Positions 50,285 to 59,309 of a stretch of 64,000 nt of DNA are shown piece after piece. Below the pieces are notes generated by a model. That model did no database searches, had not been told where the DNA came from, and worked only from the letters and a program-made list of their open reading frames with translations. The stretch is from Hymenobacter persicinus. Its GTDB lineage: Bacteria; Bacteroidota; Bacteroidia; Cytophagales; Hymenobacteraceae. Location: assembly GCF_004167665.1 (NCBI RefSeq), contig NZ_SEWE01000003.1:124001-188000 (forward strand). Reading direction: 5' to 3'. Numbering within the stretch: position 1 is the first letter of the stretch; the number at the start of each line of letters is the position of its first letter. Position numbers and translations under genes: made by a program.

Positions 50285-51523
50285 TTATCCCCATGCCTTT
50301 TTCATCTCACTTTTCTTGCGCTTGTCAGCGACTTTAGCGTAGGGCATTAAAGACTTAAGGTCCTTGTGACCTGTGTTTTTCTGAAGCACTTCTATGCTCA
50401 TACCTCGCTCTAGGCTCTGCGTAGCAAATGTATGCCGTCCTATGTGCGATGAGAGTAAGCTATACTTAGGCACTCTTTCTTCAATGCGTTTGCTACCTCG
50501 GTAACGGACCACTAGCGTTGGTTTGTCAATTCCGCAGTATTGACCAAGCTCCTTAACGTAATCGTTAAATTTCTGCTGGGAGAGTTTGGGTAAGCTAATA
50601 GGGTATTTCGCCAGAATATCCCGGGAATACTGGTTCAGGTCGACATGTTGCTGTTTGCGCGTTTTCACGGCGCGAAAGACCAATTGGTCGTTCTCAATGT
50701 TGTCGGGATGGATGGTGCTAAAGTCGGAATACCGAAGGCCGGTGGTGCAAGCCAGTACAAACAGGTCACGGACTTTATCCAGTCGTGGCTCTGCCGTTAG
50801 GTCGGTATCTACCAGGATTTGCAACTCGTCCTGGGTCAAGTATACCTTGTCCGCCTCGGTATGTTTCATCAGCTTGAACTTGCGGAACGTGAGGTTATCC
50901 GTCAGGCTCTGGTCGACCGCGTAACTCATCACGGCTTTGACGCGCTTGAGTTGGTTGTTGACCGTGCCGTTGGTCATCTCCAACTCCTGAGTCAGGAAGG
51001 TCACCAGATCGTTGTAAAAACTCATGTCCAAGCGCTCTAGAGTCATTTTGCCACCACGTTTTGCGGCAAAGGCCTTGAGATGGTTCAAGGTGCTTTTGTA
51101 GTGCTTGACCGTGCCGTGGGCTTTGACGGCGCTAGTGGCCTCGATGTACGCGGCGAATAGTTCTAGAAAATTGGTCTGACCGGCCTTTGCTGGCTTTTGC
51201 TCAGCTGTTTTGCTAGGAGTAGGGAAGAGGAGCTGTTTTAGACGTTCTTCCACTAAGGCGAACGTAGGTTCTTCTCCGTTGAGAATGGCCTGCCGGACAA
51301 TGCCGTCAATACGGGACTTAGATTCCTGCAGCGACAGGTTCAGGGCTTTCACCTCTGTAGTAGAGCCCATGATATGTTGCCCCGCCGCATCCCACCGGTT
51401 AGGTTCGACACTGTACTTCGTGCTGAACTTCTTTTTGACGCTCTTATGCGTGTACTGGACGTAGATGGTGGTTTTGCCGAAGCTTTTCCGGTCGCTGCGG
51501 ATGATCAGCTTGGTGGAGGCCAT
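50285..51523 (-). CDS. Tyrosine integrase of the element
   Basis: A 412-residue phage-type integrase from ATG 51523 (MASTKLIIRSDRKSFGKTTI). The ORF continues upstream over attR to 51976, which cannot be a real start. An N-terminal arm-binding domain (about 1-40) and a SAM-like core-binding domain (about 119-220) precede the catalytic domain with R264 (TGLRYSDF), H360 and R363 (SSHIGRHTF), H386 (NTGHKD) and Y395 (MPYAKV). All five are intact. It reads toward the interior of the element, about 190 bases inside attR. It should catalyse insertion at and excision from tRNA-Lys. Confidence 0.96.
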   Translation of the reverse strand: MASTKLIIRSDRKSFGKTTIYVQYTHKSVKKKFSTKYSVEPNRWDAAGQHIMGSTTEVKALNLSLQESKSRIDGIVRQAILNGEEPTFALVEERLKQLLFPTPSKTAEQKPAKAGQTNFLELFAAYIEATSAVKAHGTVKHYKSTLNHLKAFAAKRGGKMTLERLDMSFYNDLVTFLTQELEMTNGTVNNQLKRVKAVMSYAVDQSLTDNLTFRKFKLMKHTEADKVYLTQDELQILVDTDLTAEPRLDKVRDLFVLACTTGLRYSDFSTIHPDNIENDQLVFRAVKTRKQQHVDLNQYSRDILAKYPISLPKLSQQKFNDYVKELGQYCGIDKPTLVVRYRGSKRIEERVPKYSLLSSHIGRHTFATQSLERGMSIEVLQKNTGHKDLKSLMPYAKVADKRKKSEMKKAWG

Positions 51524-51714
51524 AAGTAGGAGGATAGCACGAGCCAGTTGGATTACTGGCGCCATGTCAAAGGTAGGTAAAGATATGACTGGGGCCGTAA
51601 GTGGGATCGTAAATTCGTAGAAGAGTAGGTAAAACAGAGCCGGCCTAATTTTTAAAAGTGTCTTTAAAGTCTTTGTTAGAGGTATTTTCGATAAAGTGTA
51701 GTTAATATAGTGTG

Positions 51715-51735
51715 ATCCCAGCGGGATCACCAAAA
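51715..51735 (+). repeat. attR: right direct repeat of the integrative element
   Basis: Identical to the 21 bases at 32070-32090, that is the tRNA-Lys 3' end, here without the rest of the tRNA. It marks the right border. Confidence 0.9.
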
Positions 51736-51768
51736 GCCCTCCTTGCGTCATGCAGAGAGGGCTTTTTC
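51735..51768 (+). terminator. Original chromosomal tRNA-Lys terminator, displaced
   Basis: AGCCCTC / GAGGGCT stem followed by TTTTT, directly after the right repeat. Before insertion it would have ended tRNA-Lys. The tRNA is now 19.6 kb away and uses the element's own hairpin at 32092. Confidence 0.7.
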
Positions 51769-51827
51769 GTTGAACAGACCCGGGCTTAGCTGCCGTTGAC
51801 CAGAGGGCCGCGCTGACTATGCCCAGG

Positions 51828-52541
51828 TTACCGCGGATGCGTGAGCCAGTAGGAGCGGGTGTCGCCCCAGAAGCCGCGCATGGCCAGGGCGAAGCGGGAA
51901 AACAGCAGGTGTACGCCCCAGACCCAGCCGATGGAGCCAACCCAGCCCGCCAGCACGTCGGAAGGGAAGTGCACACCCAAGTACATGCGCGACCAGCCCA
52001 TGAGCAGGGCCCAAGCCATGCCGAGCACCACCGCCACCCAGCGGCCCCGGGTGGGCCAGAGCAGGATGCCCAGCGTCAGGGCCAGGGCGGTGGCCCCCAT
52101 AGCGTGGCCGCTGGGAAAGCTGTAGGAGGTTTCCGGAGCAATGGACACCCAGAAGTTGGGCCGGGCGCGGGCCAGCAACAGCTTGGCAAACAGATTCAGC
52201 GCCCCGGCCCCGCCCACGGCCAGCAGGAAAAACAGCGCCGCGCGGCGTTGGCGGGCCAGCACCAGGCTAATCAGCACGGCGGCCTCCAGCAGGGGCGTGA
52301 TACGCGTGCCGCCGGCCCGGGCCATCCACACCGCCAGGGCATCCTGCCGAGGGCCGTCGAAATGATGCAGCAACTGCAGAATCAGCTGGTCGCCGGGAAA
52401 ACCCTTGTCTTCCCAGACCTCCTGGCCAACCTTGATAAAGACAAACCAGGGACCGATAAAACCCAGCAGCAGGGTCAGCAGCAGGTTGCGGTGCTTGTGC
52501 CAAATCAGGCGGGCGTAGCCCAGCAGGGAAGACAGGGTCAT
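51828..52541 (-). CDS. PAP2-superfamily membrane phosphatase
   Basis: A 237-residue membrane protein with about six hydrophobic segments. The three PAP2 motifs are present: KLLLARARP (K-x6-RP), SFPSGHAMG (PSGH) and SRMYLGVHFPSDV (SR-x5-H-x3-D). This is the phosphatidic acid phosphatase/undecaprenyl pyrophosphate phosphatase type, releasing phosphate from a lipid phosphate on the outer side of the inner membrane. The substrate is not fixed by the sequence. First chromosomal gene after the element's right border. Confidence 0.92.
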   Translation of the reverse strand: MTLSSLLGYARLIWHKHRNLLLTLLLGFIGPWFVFIKVGQEVWEDKGFPGDQLILQLLHHFDGPRQDALAVWMARAGGTRITPLLEAAVLISLVLARQRRAALFFLLAVGGAGALNLFAKLLLARARPNFWVSIAPETSYSFPSGHAMGATALALTLGILLWPTRGRWVAVVLGMAWALLMGWSRMYLGVHFPSDVLAGWVGSIGWVWGVHLLFSRFALAMRGFWGDTRSYWLTHPR

Positions 52542-52607
52542 GCGGAAGAAAGGCGAATGGGCGCTGGTGGGTACGTATTACGGCGCGAGGGCCGCTAGGG
52601 TCAGCGG

Positions 52608-53360
52608 CTAGCTAGGCTGCGCGTCTGGCCCACCGGCTTGCCGCTGCCGCCAAGATTCGTAGACTACCAGGGCCACCAGAATGCCCAGCAGAATCAGGGA
52701 GGAGCCGCTGGTACCGAAGCCCAGGCCGTGCTTCTCGGGCGACTTGGTGAGCAGGTCGCCGAAGGTGGCTCCGAACGGGCGCGTCAGCACGAAGGCCACC
52801 CAGAACAGCAGCACCCGCGAGATGCTCGTGAAGTAATAGGCCAGCACCACCACCGCCAGCAGGCTGCCAATGAGCAGAGCCCCGCCGCCAAAGCCCAGGC
52901 CGGAGTCGTCGGCCAGGTAGTCGCCCAGGGCTGTACCCAGGGTGTTGGAAAACAGAATGGCCGTCCAGTAAAACAACTCTCCCTTGCGGCTGCGGATTTC
53001 GGATACCGACAACGATTTCTCACTAACCCACCACAAACCCAGCACGACCAGTAGAATCGTGACCAGGATGGCCGAGCCGGTGGCGTAGCCCAGGCCCAAG
53101 GTGCGGTCCATGTAATCAGACATGGTGGTGCCGGCCGTACTGGTAGCCAGAATCACGGCCCAGTACAGGGCTGGAATGTAGCGTTTGGCGGCCAGCTGCC
53201 CGAGTAATACCACCACGAAAAAGCCCAGCAACAGCAGGGAGCTGACGGCATACCCAACTTTCATGGTCTGCGCCAGTTGGTCGCCGGCGGTTTCACCCAG
53301 CGTGGTGGCACAGATTTTCATCACCCAAAACAGCAGGGTTACTTCCGGTATCTTTTTCAT
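52608..53360 (-). CDS. COG4705/DUF347-type membrane protein
   Basis: About 250 residues from ATG 53360 (MKKIPEVTLLFWVMKICATT), all hydrophobic. It has four internal repeats: TLGETAGDQLA, TAGTTMSDYMDR, LGTALGDYLAD and FGATFGDLLTK. These T/G-x-x-x-GD motifs lie at the membrane and are the mark of COG4705 membrane-anchored proteins, about four repeats of two helices. Function is unknown; a metal or small-solute role has been suggested for similar repeats, but I cannot support this from the sequence. Confidence 0.88.
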   Translation of the reverse strand: MKKIPEVTLLFWVMKICATTLGETAGDQLAQTMKVGYAVSSLLLLGFFVVVLLGQLAAKRYIPALYWAVILATSTAGTTMSDYMDRTLGLGYATGSAILVTILLVVLGLWWVSEKSLSVSEIRSRKGELFYWTAILFSNTLGTALGDYLADDSGLGFGGGALLIGSLLAVVVLAYYFTSISRVLLFWVAFVLTRPFGATFGDLLTKSPEKHGLGFGTSGSSLILLGILVALVVYESWRQRQAGGPDAQPS

Positions 53361-53585
53361 GGGGCCTTGGTAAGACGAGCAGAGAGCCAACGATTACGAA
53401 GTGCGCCCGCCAGCTTAGGAGCTTGCCAGGTTCTGCTGCGGATTCGGTCAGCTGGATCCGGGGCGCCCACTACGTACGGGCGCGGAGCTTTTTAGTGTTC
53501 ATTGCGCGCAACCAAGAGCTGACGGGTACATACTACCCCGGCGAAGATGCCTGCTTAAGCTCGCGGCAAACCCGGCGGTGGCACC

Positions 53586-55124
53586 CTAACCGGCCCAGCC
53601 TTCCCGGTCGAGGCTACGGTACTGGATGGCTTCGGCCAGGTGCTCGAGCCGGATTTCCTCGGTGCCGGCCAGATCAGCAATGGTGCGGGCCACTTTCAGA
53701 ATCCGGTCATAGGCGCGGGCCGAGAGGCCCAGTCGCTCCATGGCCGTTTTAAGCAGGGTACGGCCGGCCTCGTCGATCTGGCAGAGGTCCTTCACCATCT
53801 GGGGCGGCATCATGGCGTTGGAATACACGTCGGGAAACTCCCGGAAGCGCCCGGCCTGCACCGCCCGAGCCGTTTCGACCCGCTGCTGAATGGCGCTGCT
53901 GGTTTCCGACTTGCGGGTGGCCGTCATCTGGTCGAAAGTAACGGGCGTGACTTCCACGTGCAGGTCGATGCGGTCCAGCAGCGGGCCGCTGACCTTGTTG
54001 AGGTAGCGCTGCACCACGCCCGGGCCGCAGACGCACTCTTTCTCGGGGTGGTTGTAGTAGCCGCAGGGGCAGGGATTCATGCTGGCAATGAGCATGAAGT
54101 TCGAGGGAAAGTCGATGCTGACCTTGGCCCGCGAAATCGTGACGCGGCGTTCTTCCAGGGGCTGGCGCATCACCTCCAGCACCGTGCGCTTGAACTCGGG
54201 CAGCTCATCCAGAAACAGTACGCCGTTGTGGGCCAGCGAGATTTCGCCCGGCTGGGGGTTGCCGCCGCCCCCGACCAGGGCTACGTCGGAAATGGTGTGG
54301 TGGGGGCTGCGGAAGGGCCGGGTGCTGAGCAAGGAGGCATTGGCCCCGAGCTTGCCGGCCACGGAGTGAATCTTGGTCGTTTCCAGTGCCTCCTGCATCG
54401 TGAGCATGGGCAGAATGCCGGGCAGGCGCTTGGCCAGCATGGTTTTGCCCGCCCCGGGTGGCCCGATCATAATCACGTTGTGGCCCCCGGCCGCCGCTAT
54501 TTCCAGGGCCCGCTTGATGTTTTCCTGGCCCTGCACGTCGGCAAAGTCGGCGGTGTACTGGTTGGCGACCTGCTGAAACACCTGGCGCGTGTCGAGGGTG
54601 ACGGGCGTGATGGCGTGGCGCTTTTCGAAGAAGTCGATGGCCTGCTGCATGGTCTCGACGGGAATCACGTCGAGGTTGTTGACGATGGCCGCCTCCTGGG
54701 CGTTGGCCAGGGGTAGCATAATGCCCCGGAAACCTTCCTTGCGGGCCTGAATGGCAATGGGCAGCACCCCGCGGATGGGCCGCAGGGCGCCGTCCAGGGC
54801 CAGCTCGCCCATGATGATGTACTCGCCCAGCTCGTCGGTGAGCAGCTGCTGGGAGGCGTGCAGAATGCCCAGGGCAATGGGCAGGTCGTAGGCCGAGCCT
54901 TCCTTGCGGATGTCGGCCGGCGCCATGTTGACGACGACCTTGGTGCGCGGCATCTTGTAGCCCCGAAATTTCAGGGCCGCCTCAATGCGCTGCTGACTTT
55001 CCTTGATGGCATTGTCGGCCAGCCCGACCACGTAGAAATTCGTGCCCTGCGATACAACTACCTCAATGGTAATAGTAGCGGCGTTGACGCCCTGCACGGC
55101 CGAGCCGTAAGTTTTGGTAAGCAT
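53586..55124 (-). CDS. YifB/ComM family Mg-chelatase-like AAA ATPase
   Basis: A 512-residue ATPase. The N-terminal Lon-protease-like fold (MLTKTYGSAVQGVNAATITIEV) is followed by IIMGELALDGALRPIRGVLP. The AAA core has Walker A IGPPGAGKTMLAKRLPG, GVLFLDELPEF as Walker B and a C-terminal chelatase domain with the four cysteines MNPCPCGYYNHPEKECVC. ComM in other bacteria is a branch-migration helicase used in natural transformation, and YifB names the same family. The Cys-rich patch is typical. Stands alone in this window. Confidence 0.95.
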   Translation of the reverse strand: MLTKTYGSAVQGVNAATITIEVVVSQGTNFYVVGLADNAIKESQQRIEAALKFRGYKMPRTKVVVNMAPADIRKEGSAYDLPIALGILHASQQLLTDELGEYIIMGELALDGALRPIRGVLPIAIQARKEGFRGIMLPLANAQEAAIVNNLDVIPVETMQQAIDFFEKRHAITPVTLDTRQVFQQVANQYTADFADVQGQENIKRALEIAAAGGHNVIMIGPPGAGKTMLAKRLPGILPMLTMQEALETTKIHSVAGKLGANASLLSTRPFRSPHHTISDVALVGGGGNPQPGEISLAHNGVLFLDELPEFKRTVLEVMRQPLEERRVTISRAKVSIDFPSNFMLIASMNPCPCGYYNHPEKECVCGPGVVQRYLNKVSGPLLDRIDLHVEVTPVTFDQMTATRKSETSSAIQQRVETARAVQAGRFREFPDVYSNAMMPPQMVKDLCQIDEAGRTLLKTAMERLGLSARAYDRILKVARTIADLAGTEEIRLEHLAEAIQYRSLDREGWAG

Positions 55125-55196
55125 AGCCGGAAGAATAATGATAAAGTGTGCCGGCTAAGCTACAGGAAATAATGCGTAAATATTAAAACACAAGCC

Positions 55197-55508
55197 CTAA
55201 TCGTACTCTGCCAGCTCCGTGTCTGATAATAAAGAAATAATGCCAGATTCACTCATTTTAATCCCGCTGATATACTGTTTGTGCATGAATACAAGTGTCT
55301 TGCGTTGTGCTTTGAAAAATATATGATGGAAGTTTTTGTCGATGCAATAATGCCAGAAACCCACGGGTATTTCCTTCCCGGCAAGAAATGCCGTGAAGCT
55401 GCCGTAGTCGGGGAAACCGACAATATTTTGCGGGCTGTACGCCAGTAGCTTTTGCGCTTCAGCATTAACTGCGCGCTGATAAATAGCATCGATACTCTCG
55501 CGCGTCAC
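55197..55508 (-). CDS. Hypothetical 103-residue protein
   Basis: A soluble protein starting MTRESIDAIYQRAVNAEAQK, then LLAYSPQNIVGFPDYGSFTA, FHHIFFKAQRKTLVFMHKQY and a final IISLLSDTELAEYD. Base composition is more AT-rich than its neighbours. It sits 12 bases downstream of the gmhA stop on the same strand, so it may be in the gmhA transcript. I do not recognise a family, and no catalytic residue can be named. It looks like a small alpha/beta domain. Confidence 0.6.
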   Translation of the reverse strand: MTRESIDAIYQRAVNAEAQKLLAYSPQNIVGFPDYGSFTAFLAGKEIPVGFWHYCIDKNFHHIFFKAQRKTLVFMHKQYISGIKMSESGIISLLSDTELAEYD

Positions 55509-55520
55509 GGAGAAAAAAGA

Positions 55521-56105
55521 TTATTTCACCAGCTGCTCAATCAGCAGGATCATAATATGAATGGCCTTGATGTGAATTTCCTGAATCCGGTCGGCGTAGC
55601 CGGCGTGGGGCGCCCGGATTTCCACGTCGCAGAGGGCCGCCAGGGCGCCACCATCCTTACCGGTAAGGCCCACGACCCGCATACCGGCGGCTTTAGCAGC
55701 TTCGGCGGCCCGCAGCACGTTGGGCGAGTTACCGCTGGTGCTGATGGCCAGCAGCACGTCGCCGGGGCGGCCCAGGGCCTGCACGTAGCGGCTGAACACA
55801 TACTCGTAGCCGTAGTCGTTGGCCACGCAACTCATGTGGGACGCCTCGGTGAGGGCAATGGCGGCCAGCGCCGGACGGTCCTGGCGGTAGCGGCCGGTGA
55901 GCTCCTCGGCGAAGTGCTGGGCGTCGCAGAGGGAGCCGCCGTTGCCGCAGGTCAGGACTTTGCCCTGGGCCTGCAGGCTGGCAGCCACCAGCCGGGCGGC
56001 CTGCTCAATGCTTTCCACGTGTTTGGGGTCGGCCAGAAACTGGTCGAGGACGGCGCGGGCTTCGGTTAGTTCGGCCCGGATGAGTTCGGTGAGCGGTGCA
56101 GACAC
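55521..56105 (-). CDS. gmhA: Sedoheptulose 7-phosphate isomerase
   Basis: A 194-residue SIS-domain enzyme that turns sedoheptulose 7-phosphate into heptose 7-phosphate, the first step to ADP-heptose for LPS. The sequence closely follows E. coli Gmh[70 protein letters not shown] and [17 protein letters not shown]. Zinc-ligand positions in QHFAEEL and EIHIKAIH are kept. It lies in a run with a LapA-like gene and an MsbA-like exporter, a short envelope cluster. Confidence 0.95.
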   Translation of the reverse strand: MSAPLTELIRAELTEARAVLDQFLADPKHVESIEQAARLVAASLQAQGKVLTCGNGGSLCDAQHFAEELTGRYRQDRPALAAIALTEASHMSCVANDYGYEYVFSRYVQALGRPGDVLLAISTSGNSPNVLRAAEAAKAAGMRVVGLTGKDGGALAALCDVEIRAPHAGYADRIQEIHIKAIHIMILLIEQLVK

Positions 56106-56119
56106 AGCGGCAAGGTTAC

Positions 56120-56620
56120 TTACAGCGCCGGACGGTGGTTGGGGTCCGGCTGCGGGGAAGGGTGGATGATGGTATTGGGCTGGCTGAGCGGGGCATTCAC
56201 CAAGCCGGGGTCCGATTGCGGAAACGTAGGATGCTCCGCGTCGGGGGCGCGCTCGGTGGTATAGGCCGGCGCAGCGGGTACTACGGGCGGCAGGGTCGTG
56301 GTGCCCGTGCCGGCGCGCTGCTGGATTTCCCGCTCGCGCTGGGTGGCCTGCTGGTCGTAGAGCTTGGCCTTGAGCTCGTTGATTTTGCCCGCGTGGGTGG
56401 CTACTTCCCGGCGCAGGAGCACGCTGTCAAGGTTTTCGGTGATGAGCTGCAGGCCCAGCAGCACCACGCCGGCAATAAACAGCGCGTAGTACAGCCCCAC
56501 GGGGCCACTGCTAAACATGCCTTCGGCCGAGGCGCGCACCGACGGTACCAGAATCAGCAGCAGGCCGAGCAGGACGAAAACCATCACGAGGATGGTGACA
56601 AGGCGTTTGATGGCAAGCAT
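56120..56620 (-). CDS. LapA-like small membrane protein
   Basis: About 166 residues from ATG 56620 ([20 protein letters not shown]). Two N-terminal hydrophobic helices (to about residue 60) are followed by a helical stretch with [20 protein letters not shown] and a long Pro/Thr-rich C-terminus. This is the layout of LapA-domain (DUF1049) proteins, which help LPS assembly control in enterobacteria, or of an unrelated envelope protein with similar topology. The neighbours gmhA and the MsbA-like exporter favour an envelope role. No catalytic residue is present. Confidence 0.65.
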   Translation of the reverse strand: MLAIKRLVTILVMVFVLLGLLLILVPSVRASAEGMFSSGPVGLYYALFIAGVVLLGLQLITENLDSVLLRREVATHAGKINELKAKLYDQQATQREREIQQRAGTGTTTLPPVVPAAPAYTTERAPDAEHPTFPQSDPGLVNAPLSQPNTIIHPSPQPDPNHRPAL

Positions 56621-56781
56621 GGGCGAAAGCAACGTTTAGATTTCCGAAAAAAACCGCTGGCAACACCACGCGGGGCCTCGTTGGCGCAATAAATATAGGG
56701 TTTTGCCAATTCAGGCGCGAAACCCCGGTTTCGGCGGCTAAACGCAGAAACCCGCCTGACCGTTGGCCGCCGACCCGGTTT

Positions 56782-58623
56782 CTAAGCCAGCAGGCCGTTG
56801 GTTTGCATCTGGTTCAGGCGCTGGTAGAGGCCGCCGCCGCGTAGCAGGTCGTCGTGGGTGCCGCGCTCCACGATGCGCCCGTGCTGGAGCACGATGATTT
56901 CGTCGGCGTGCTGAATGGTGCTCAGGCGGTGGGCAATAACGAGCGAAGTCCGGTTCTGCATCAGCCGGGTCAGGGCTTCCTGCACCAGCTTCTCACTTTC
57001 GGTGTCGAGGGCCGAGGTGGCCTCGTCCAGAATCAGGATGGGCGGGTTGCGCAGAATGGCGCGGGCAATGCTTAGGCGCTGCCGCTGCCCGCCCGAGAGG
57101 CGGGAGCCCCGGTCGCCGATGGTCGTGTTATAGCCCTCCGGCGTCTTAATGATAAACTCGTGGGCGTTGGCAATCTTGGCCGCCTCGATGACTTCTTCCT
57201 CGGTGGCCTCGGTGTTGAAGCGGATGTTGTTGAAGATGGTGTCGTTGAACAGAATGCTTTCCTGGGTCACGATGCCCATCTGGTCGCGCACGGAGTGAAT
57301 GGTGCACTCGCGCACCTCGTGGCCGTCGATGAGCAGCTGGCCGCCGGTGGGGTCGTAGAAGCGGGGCAGCATGTCGGCCAGCGTCGATTTGCCCCCGCCC
57401 GACGGGCCCACCAAGGCCACGGTCTTGCCCTTTTTGATGGTCAGGTTGATGTCCTGCAATACGGGCGTGTCGCCGTAGCCGAACTGGAGGTGGCGCAGCT
57501 CAATCTGATTCTGGAAGGGCGGCAGCACCCGGGCGCCGGGCTGGTCGCGGATGGCGGGCTCGGTGTCGATGATGCTCAGAATCCGCTCCCCGGCCACGAG
57601 GCCGCGCTGGATGTTGCCAAAGGACGACGACAGGGCCTTGGCTGGGGTGAGCACCTGCGAAAACAGAATCACGTAGCCAATAAACGTCTCGCCGGTCAGG
57701 TTCGACTGCCCACCCAAAATCAGCGTGCCGCCGAAGTACAGCAGGCCCGCCACCACGCTCACGCCGGCAAACTCAGAGAAGGGCGAGGCCAGGTCGCGGG
57801 TGTTGTCGATGGCCCGGGAGGTGCGGGCGTACTGGGCGTTCTGGGCCTCAAACTTGTCCTTGATGTAGTCCTGGGCATTGAAAGCCTTGACGACGCGGAT
57901 GCCGCCCAGCGTCTCATCAATCACGGAGAGCATCGTGCCCAGGGTTTGCTGGCTGAGCTTGGCCTGGGTGCGCAGGCGCTTGGCCACGCCGGCAATAACG
58001 CCGCCCGAAATCGGCAGCAGAATCAGCGTAAACAGCGTCAGGGGCACCGAAATGTGGAACAGCACCACGAAGTAGGCCACAATGGTCAGGGGCTCCTTGA
58101 TAACGGCCGTCATGGTGTTGACCACCGAGGTTTCCACTTCCTGCACGTCACTTGTGAAGCGCGACATCAGGTCGCCCTTGCGCTCGGAGCCGTAGAAGCT
58201 CAGCGGCAGCCCGATGATGCGGTGGTACAGGTCGCGGCGCAGGTTCTGAATCACCCGGGCCCGGATTTTGGCCAGCAGCCGCAAGCTCAGGTAGCGAAAC
58301 ACGTTGCTCATCAGCACCGAGCCCACCACCACCAGGCACACGAAGGCCAGCGCCCCGAGCTTGCCGCGGTCGGCCAGCACGTCGGCGAAGAAGTAGTTGA
58401 ACGTATCGGTGACCCACTGAATGGTGGGGCGGAAGGCGGGCAGGTGGTCCGGAGCCAGCAGGGGTACCTTGTCCGTTTTGTCGAACAGCACCTTGAGCAG
58501 CGGGATGATGAGCGTGAAGTTGCCGATGCTGAAGAAGATGGTCAGCACGGTGTAAAGCAGGTACTGCGGCAGGAAGCCGGCCAGGGGCCGGGCGTAGTGC
58601 AGAATGCGGAGGTAGGTCTTCAT
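56782..58623 (-). CDS. msbA: MsbA-like lipid A / multidrug ABC exporter (half transporter)
   Basis: About 613 residues from ATG 58623 (MKTYLRILHYARPLAGFLPQ), with six hydrophobic segments then a nucleotide-binding domain. Walker A is VGPSGGGKST, the Q-loop lies near VTQESIL, the signature is LSGGQRQR and Walker B is ILILDEATSALD. It fits the MsbA/multidrug half-transporters that form dimers and move lipid-linked LPS across the inner membrane. The symbol is given because of the family and neighbours gmhA and the LapA-like gene; a drug-exporter role cannot be excluded. Confidence 0.9.
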   Translation of the reverse strand: MKTYLRILHYARPLAGFLPQYLLYTVLTIFFSIGNFTLIIPLLKVLFDKTDKVPLLAPDHLPAFRPTIQWVTDTFNYFFADVLADRGKLGALAFVCLVVVGSVLMSNVFRYLSLRLLAKIRARVIQNLRRDLYHRIIGLPLSFYGSERKGDLMSRFTSDVQEVETSVVNTMTAVIKEPLTIVAYFVVLFHISVPLTLFTLILLPISGGVIAGVAKRLRTQAKLSQQTLGTMLSVIDETLGGIRVVKAFNAQDYIKDKFEAQNAQYARTSRAIDNTRDLASPFSEFAGVSVVAGLLYFGGTLILGGQSNLTGETFIGYVILFSQVLTPAKALSSSFGNIQRGLVAGERILSIIDTEPAIRDQPGARVLPPFQNQIELRHLQFGYGDTPVLQDINLTIKKGKTVALVGPSGGGKSTLADMLPRFYDPTGGQLLIDGHEVRECTIHSVRDQMGIVTQESILFNDTIFNNIRFNTEATEEEVIEAAKIANAHEFIIKTPEGYNTTIGDRGSRLSGGQRQRLSIARAILRNPPILILDEATSALDTESEKLVQEALTRLMQNRTSLVIAHRLSTIQHADEIIVLQHGRIVERGTHDDLLRGGGLYQRLNQMQTNGLLA

Positions 58624-58727
58624 GGGCGCAGCAAAGGTAACCGGCATTCCGTTGGGAGGCGGGCAACCTTTTGGGGGAGACGAACGAGTCCGGGGTATAC
58701 TTTCCTCACCTCCGTTTTCCCGGTTTC

Positions 58728-59171
58728 ATGGAACGCAAAGAATTTATTCAGCTCTTCGGAATGGGCGCGGCGGCCGTGCTGGCCACCGGCTGCCTGGGCA
58801 GCTGCTCGAGCAGCAAGGGCAGCGACCCGGCCCCCGACGCCACCAATGGCCCCGCCAGCGTCGACTTCACCCTGGACCTGACTGCCCCCGACAATGCGGC
58901 CCTCAACGACCCGGCCCGGGGCTACGTGTACGGGGCCGGCGGGCAGGTAATTGTGGCCAAAACCACCGCCGGCGGCTACCTGGCCGTGCAGGCGCCCTGC
59001 ACCCACGAAGGCACCCGGATTCAGTTTCAGCCCAGCCAAGGTAATTTTCTGTGCCCCAACCACGGCTCCCTGTTCAACGCCGACGGCACGGTAGCCAACG
59101 GCCCGGCCGCCCGCGCCCTGAAGAAATACACCGTTACGCAAACCGGCACCACGCTGCGCATCACCAGCTAG
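58728..59171 (+). CDS. Rieske 2Fe-2S protein, probable lipoprotein
   Basis: About 147 residues from ATG 58728 (MERKEFIQLFGMGAAAVLAT). The N-terminus is a short signal with a possible lipobox near C22 (LATGC) then a Ser-rich linker. The Rieske motifs are PCTHEGTRI (C91, H93) and FLCPNHGSLF (C109, H112), the four ligands of a 2Fe-2S cluster. It lacks the extra cysteine pair that forms the disulphide in cytochrome bc1 Rieske proteins. Proteins of this type serve electron transfer outside the cytoplasm; the partner is unknown. Confidence 0.9.
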   Translation: MERKEFIQLFGMGAAAVLATGCLGSCSSSKGSDPAPDATNGPASVDFTLDLTAPDNAALNDPARGYVYGAGGQVIVAKTTAGGYLAVQAPCTHEGTRIQFQPSQGNFLCPNHGSLFNADGTVANGPAARALKKYTVTQTGTTLRITS

Positions 59172-59187
59172 CCGGCCGCGGCCGCAC

Positions 59188-59295
59188 GAAGTCACCCTGC
59201 CGCGGGCGGGTTCTCACCGCCGATTTACCCGGCACCCGGCCGGTTGCAGGCGGCCGGGGTGCTGGCCGGCACCAGCTTCGCGAAAGGGTGACTTC
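59188..59295. repeat. Inverted repeat between convergent genes
   Basis: GAAGTCACCCT at 59188-59198 and its exact complement at 59285-59295. Inside are GC-rich arms CCGGC repeated in both directions, so it may fold as a long hairpin and act as a bidirectional terminator or be a repetitive palindrome. Confidence 0.5.
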
Positions 59296-59309
59296 CCGGC
59301 GGTCAGGCG

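Larger units (their letters stand above)
32070..51735. mobile_element. 19.6-kb integrative element at tRNA-Lys (defence island)
   Basis: Bounded by a 21-bp direct repeat of the tRNA 3' end, with a tyrosine integrase at its right end pointing inward. Base composition and gene content change at both borders. It holds a left module (HTH protein, VapE-type ATPase, zinc-ribbon protein), a type I restriction-modification operon with three DUF262 genes, and an AT-rich Septu-like pair. No relaxase, conjugation or phage structural gene is visible, so it is either satellite-like or moves with help from another element. Confidence 0.9.

Noticed and set aside
51715..51735. A second tRNA-Lys at the right border
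   Set aside because: Only 21 bases of the 3' end are present, so it is an attachment-site copy, not a tRNA gene.
51524..51976. Upstream extension of the integrase ORF
   Set aside because: It runs across attR and the chromosomal hairpin, so it is created by the insertion junction and is not native to the gene.
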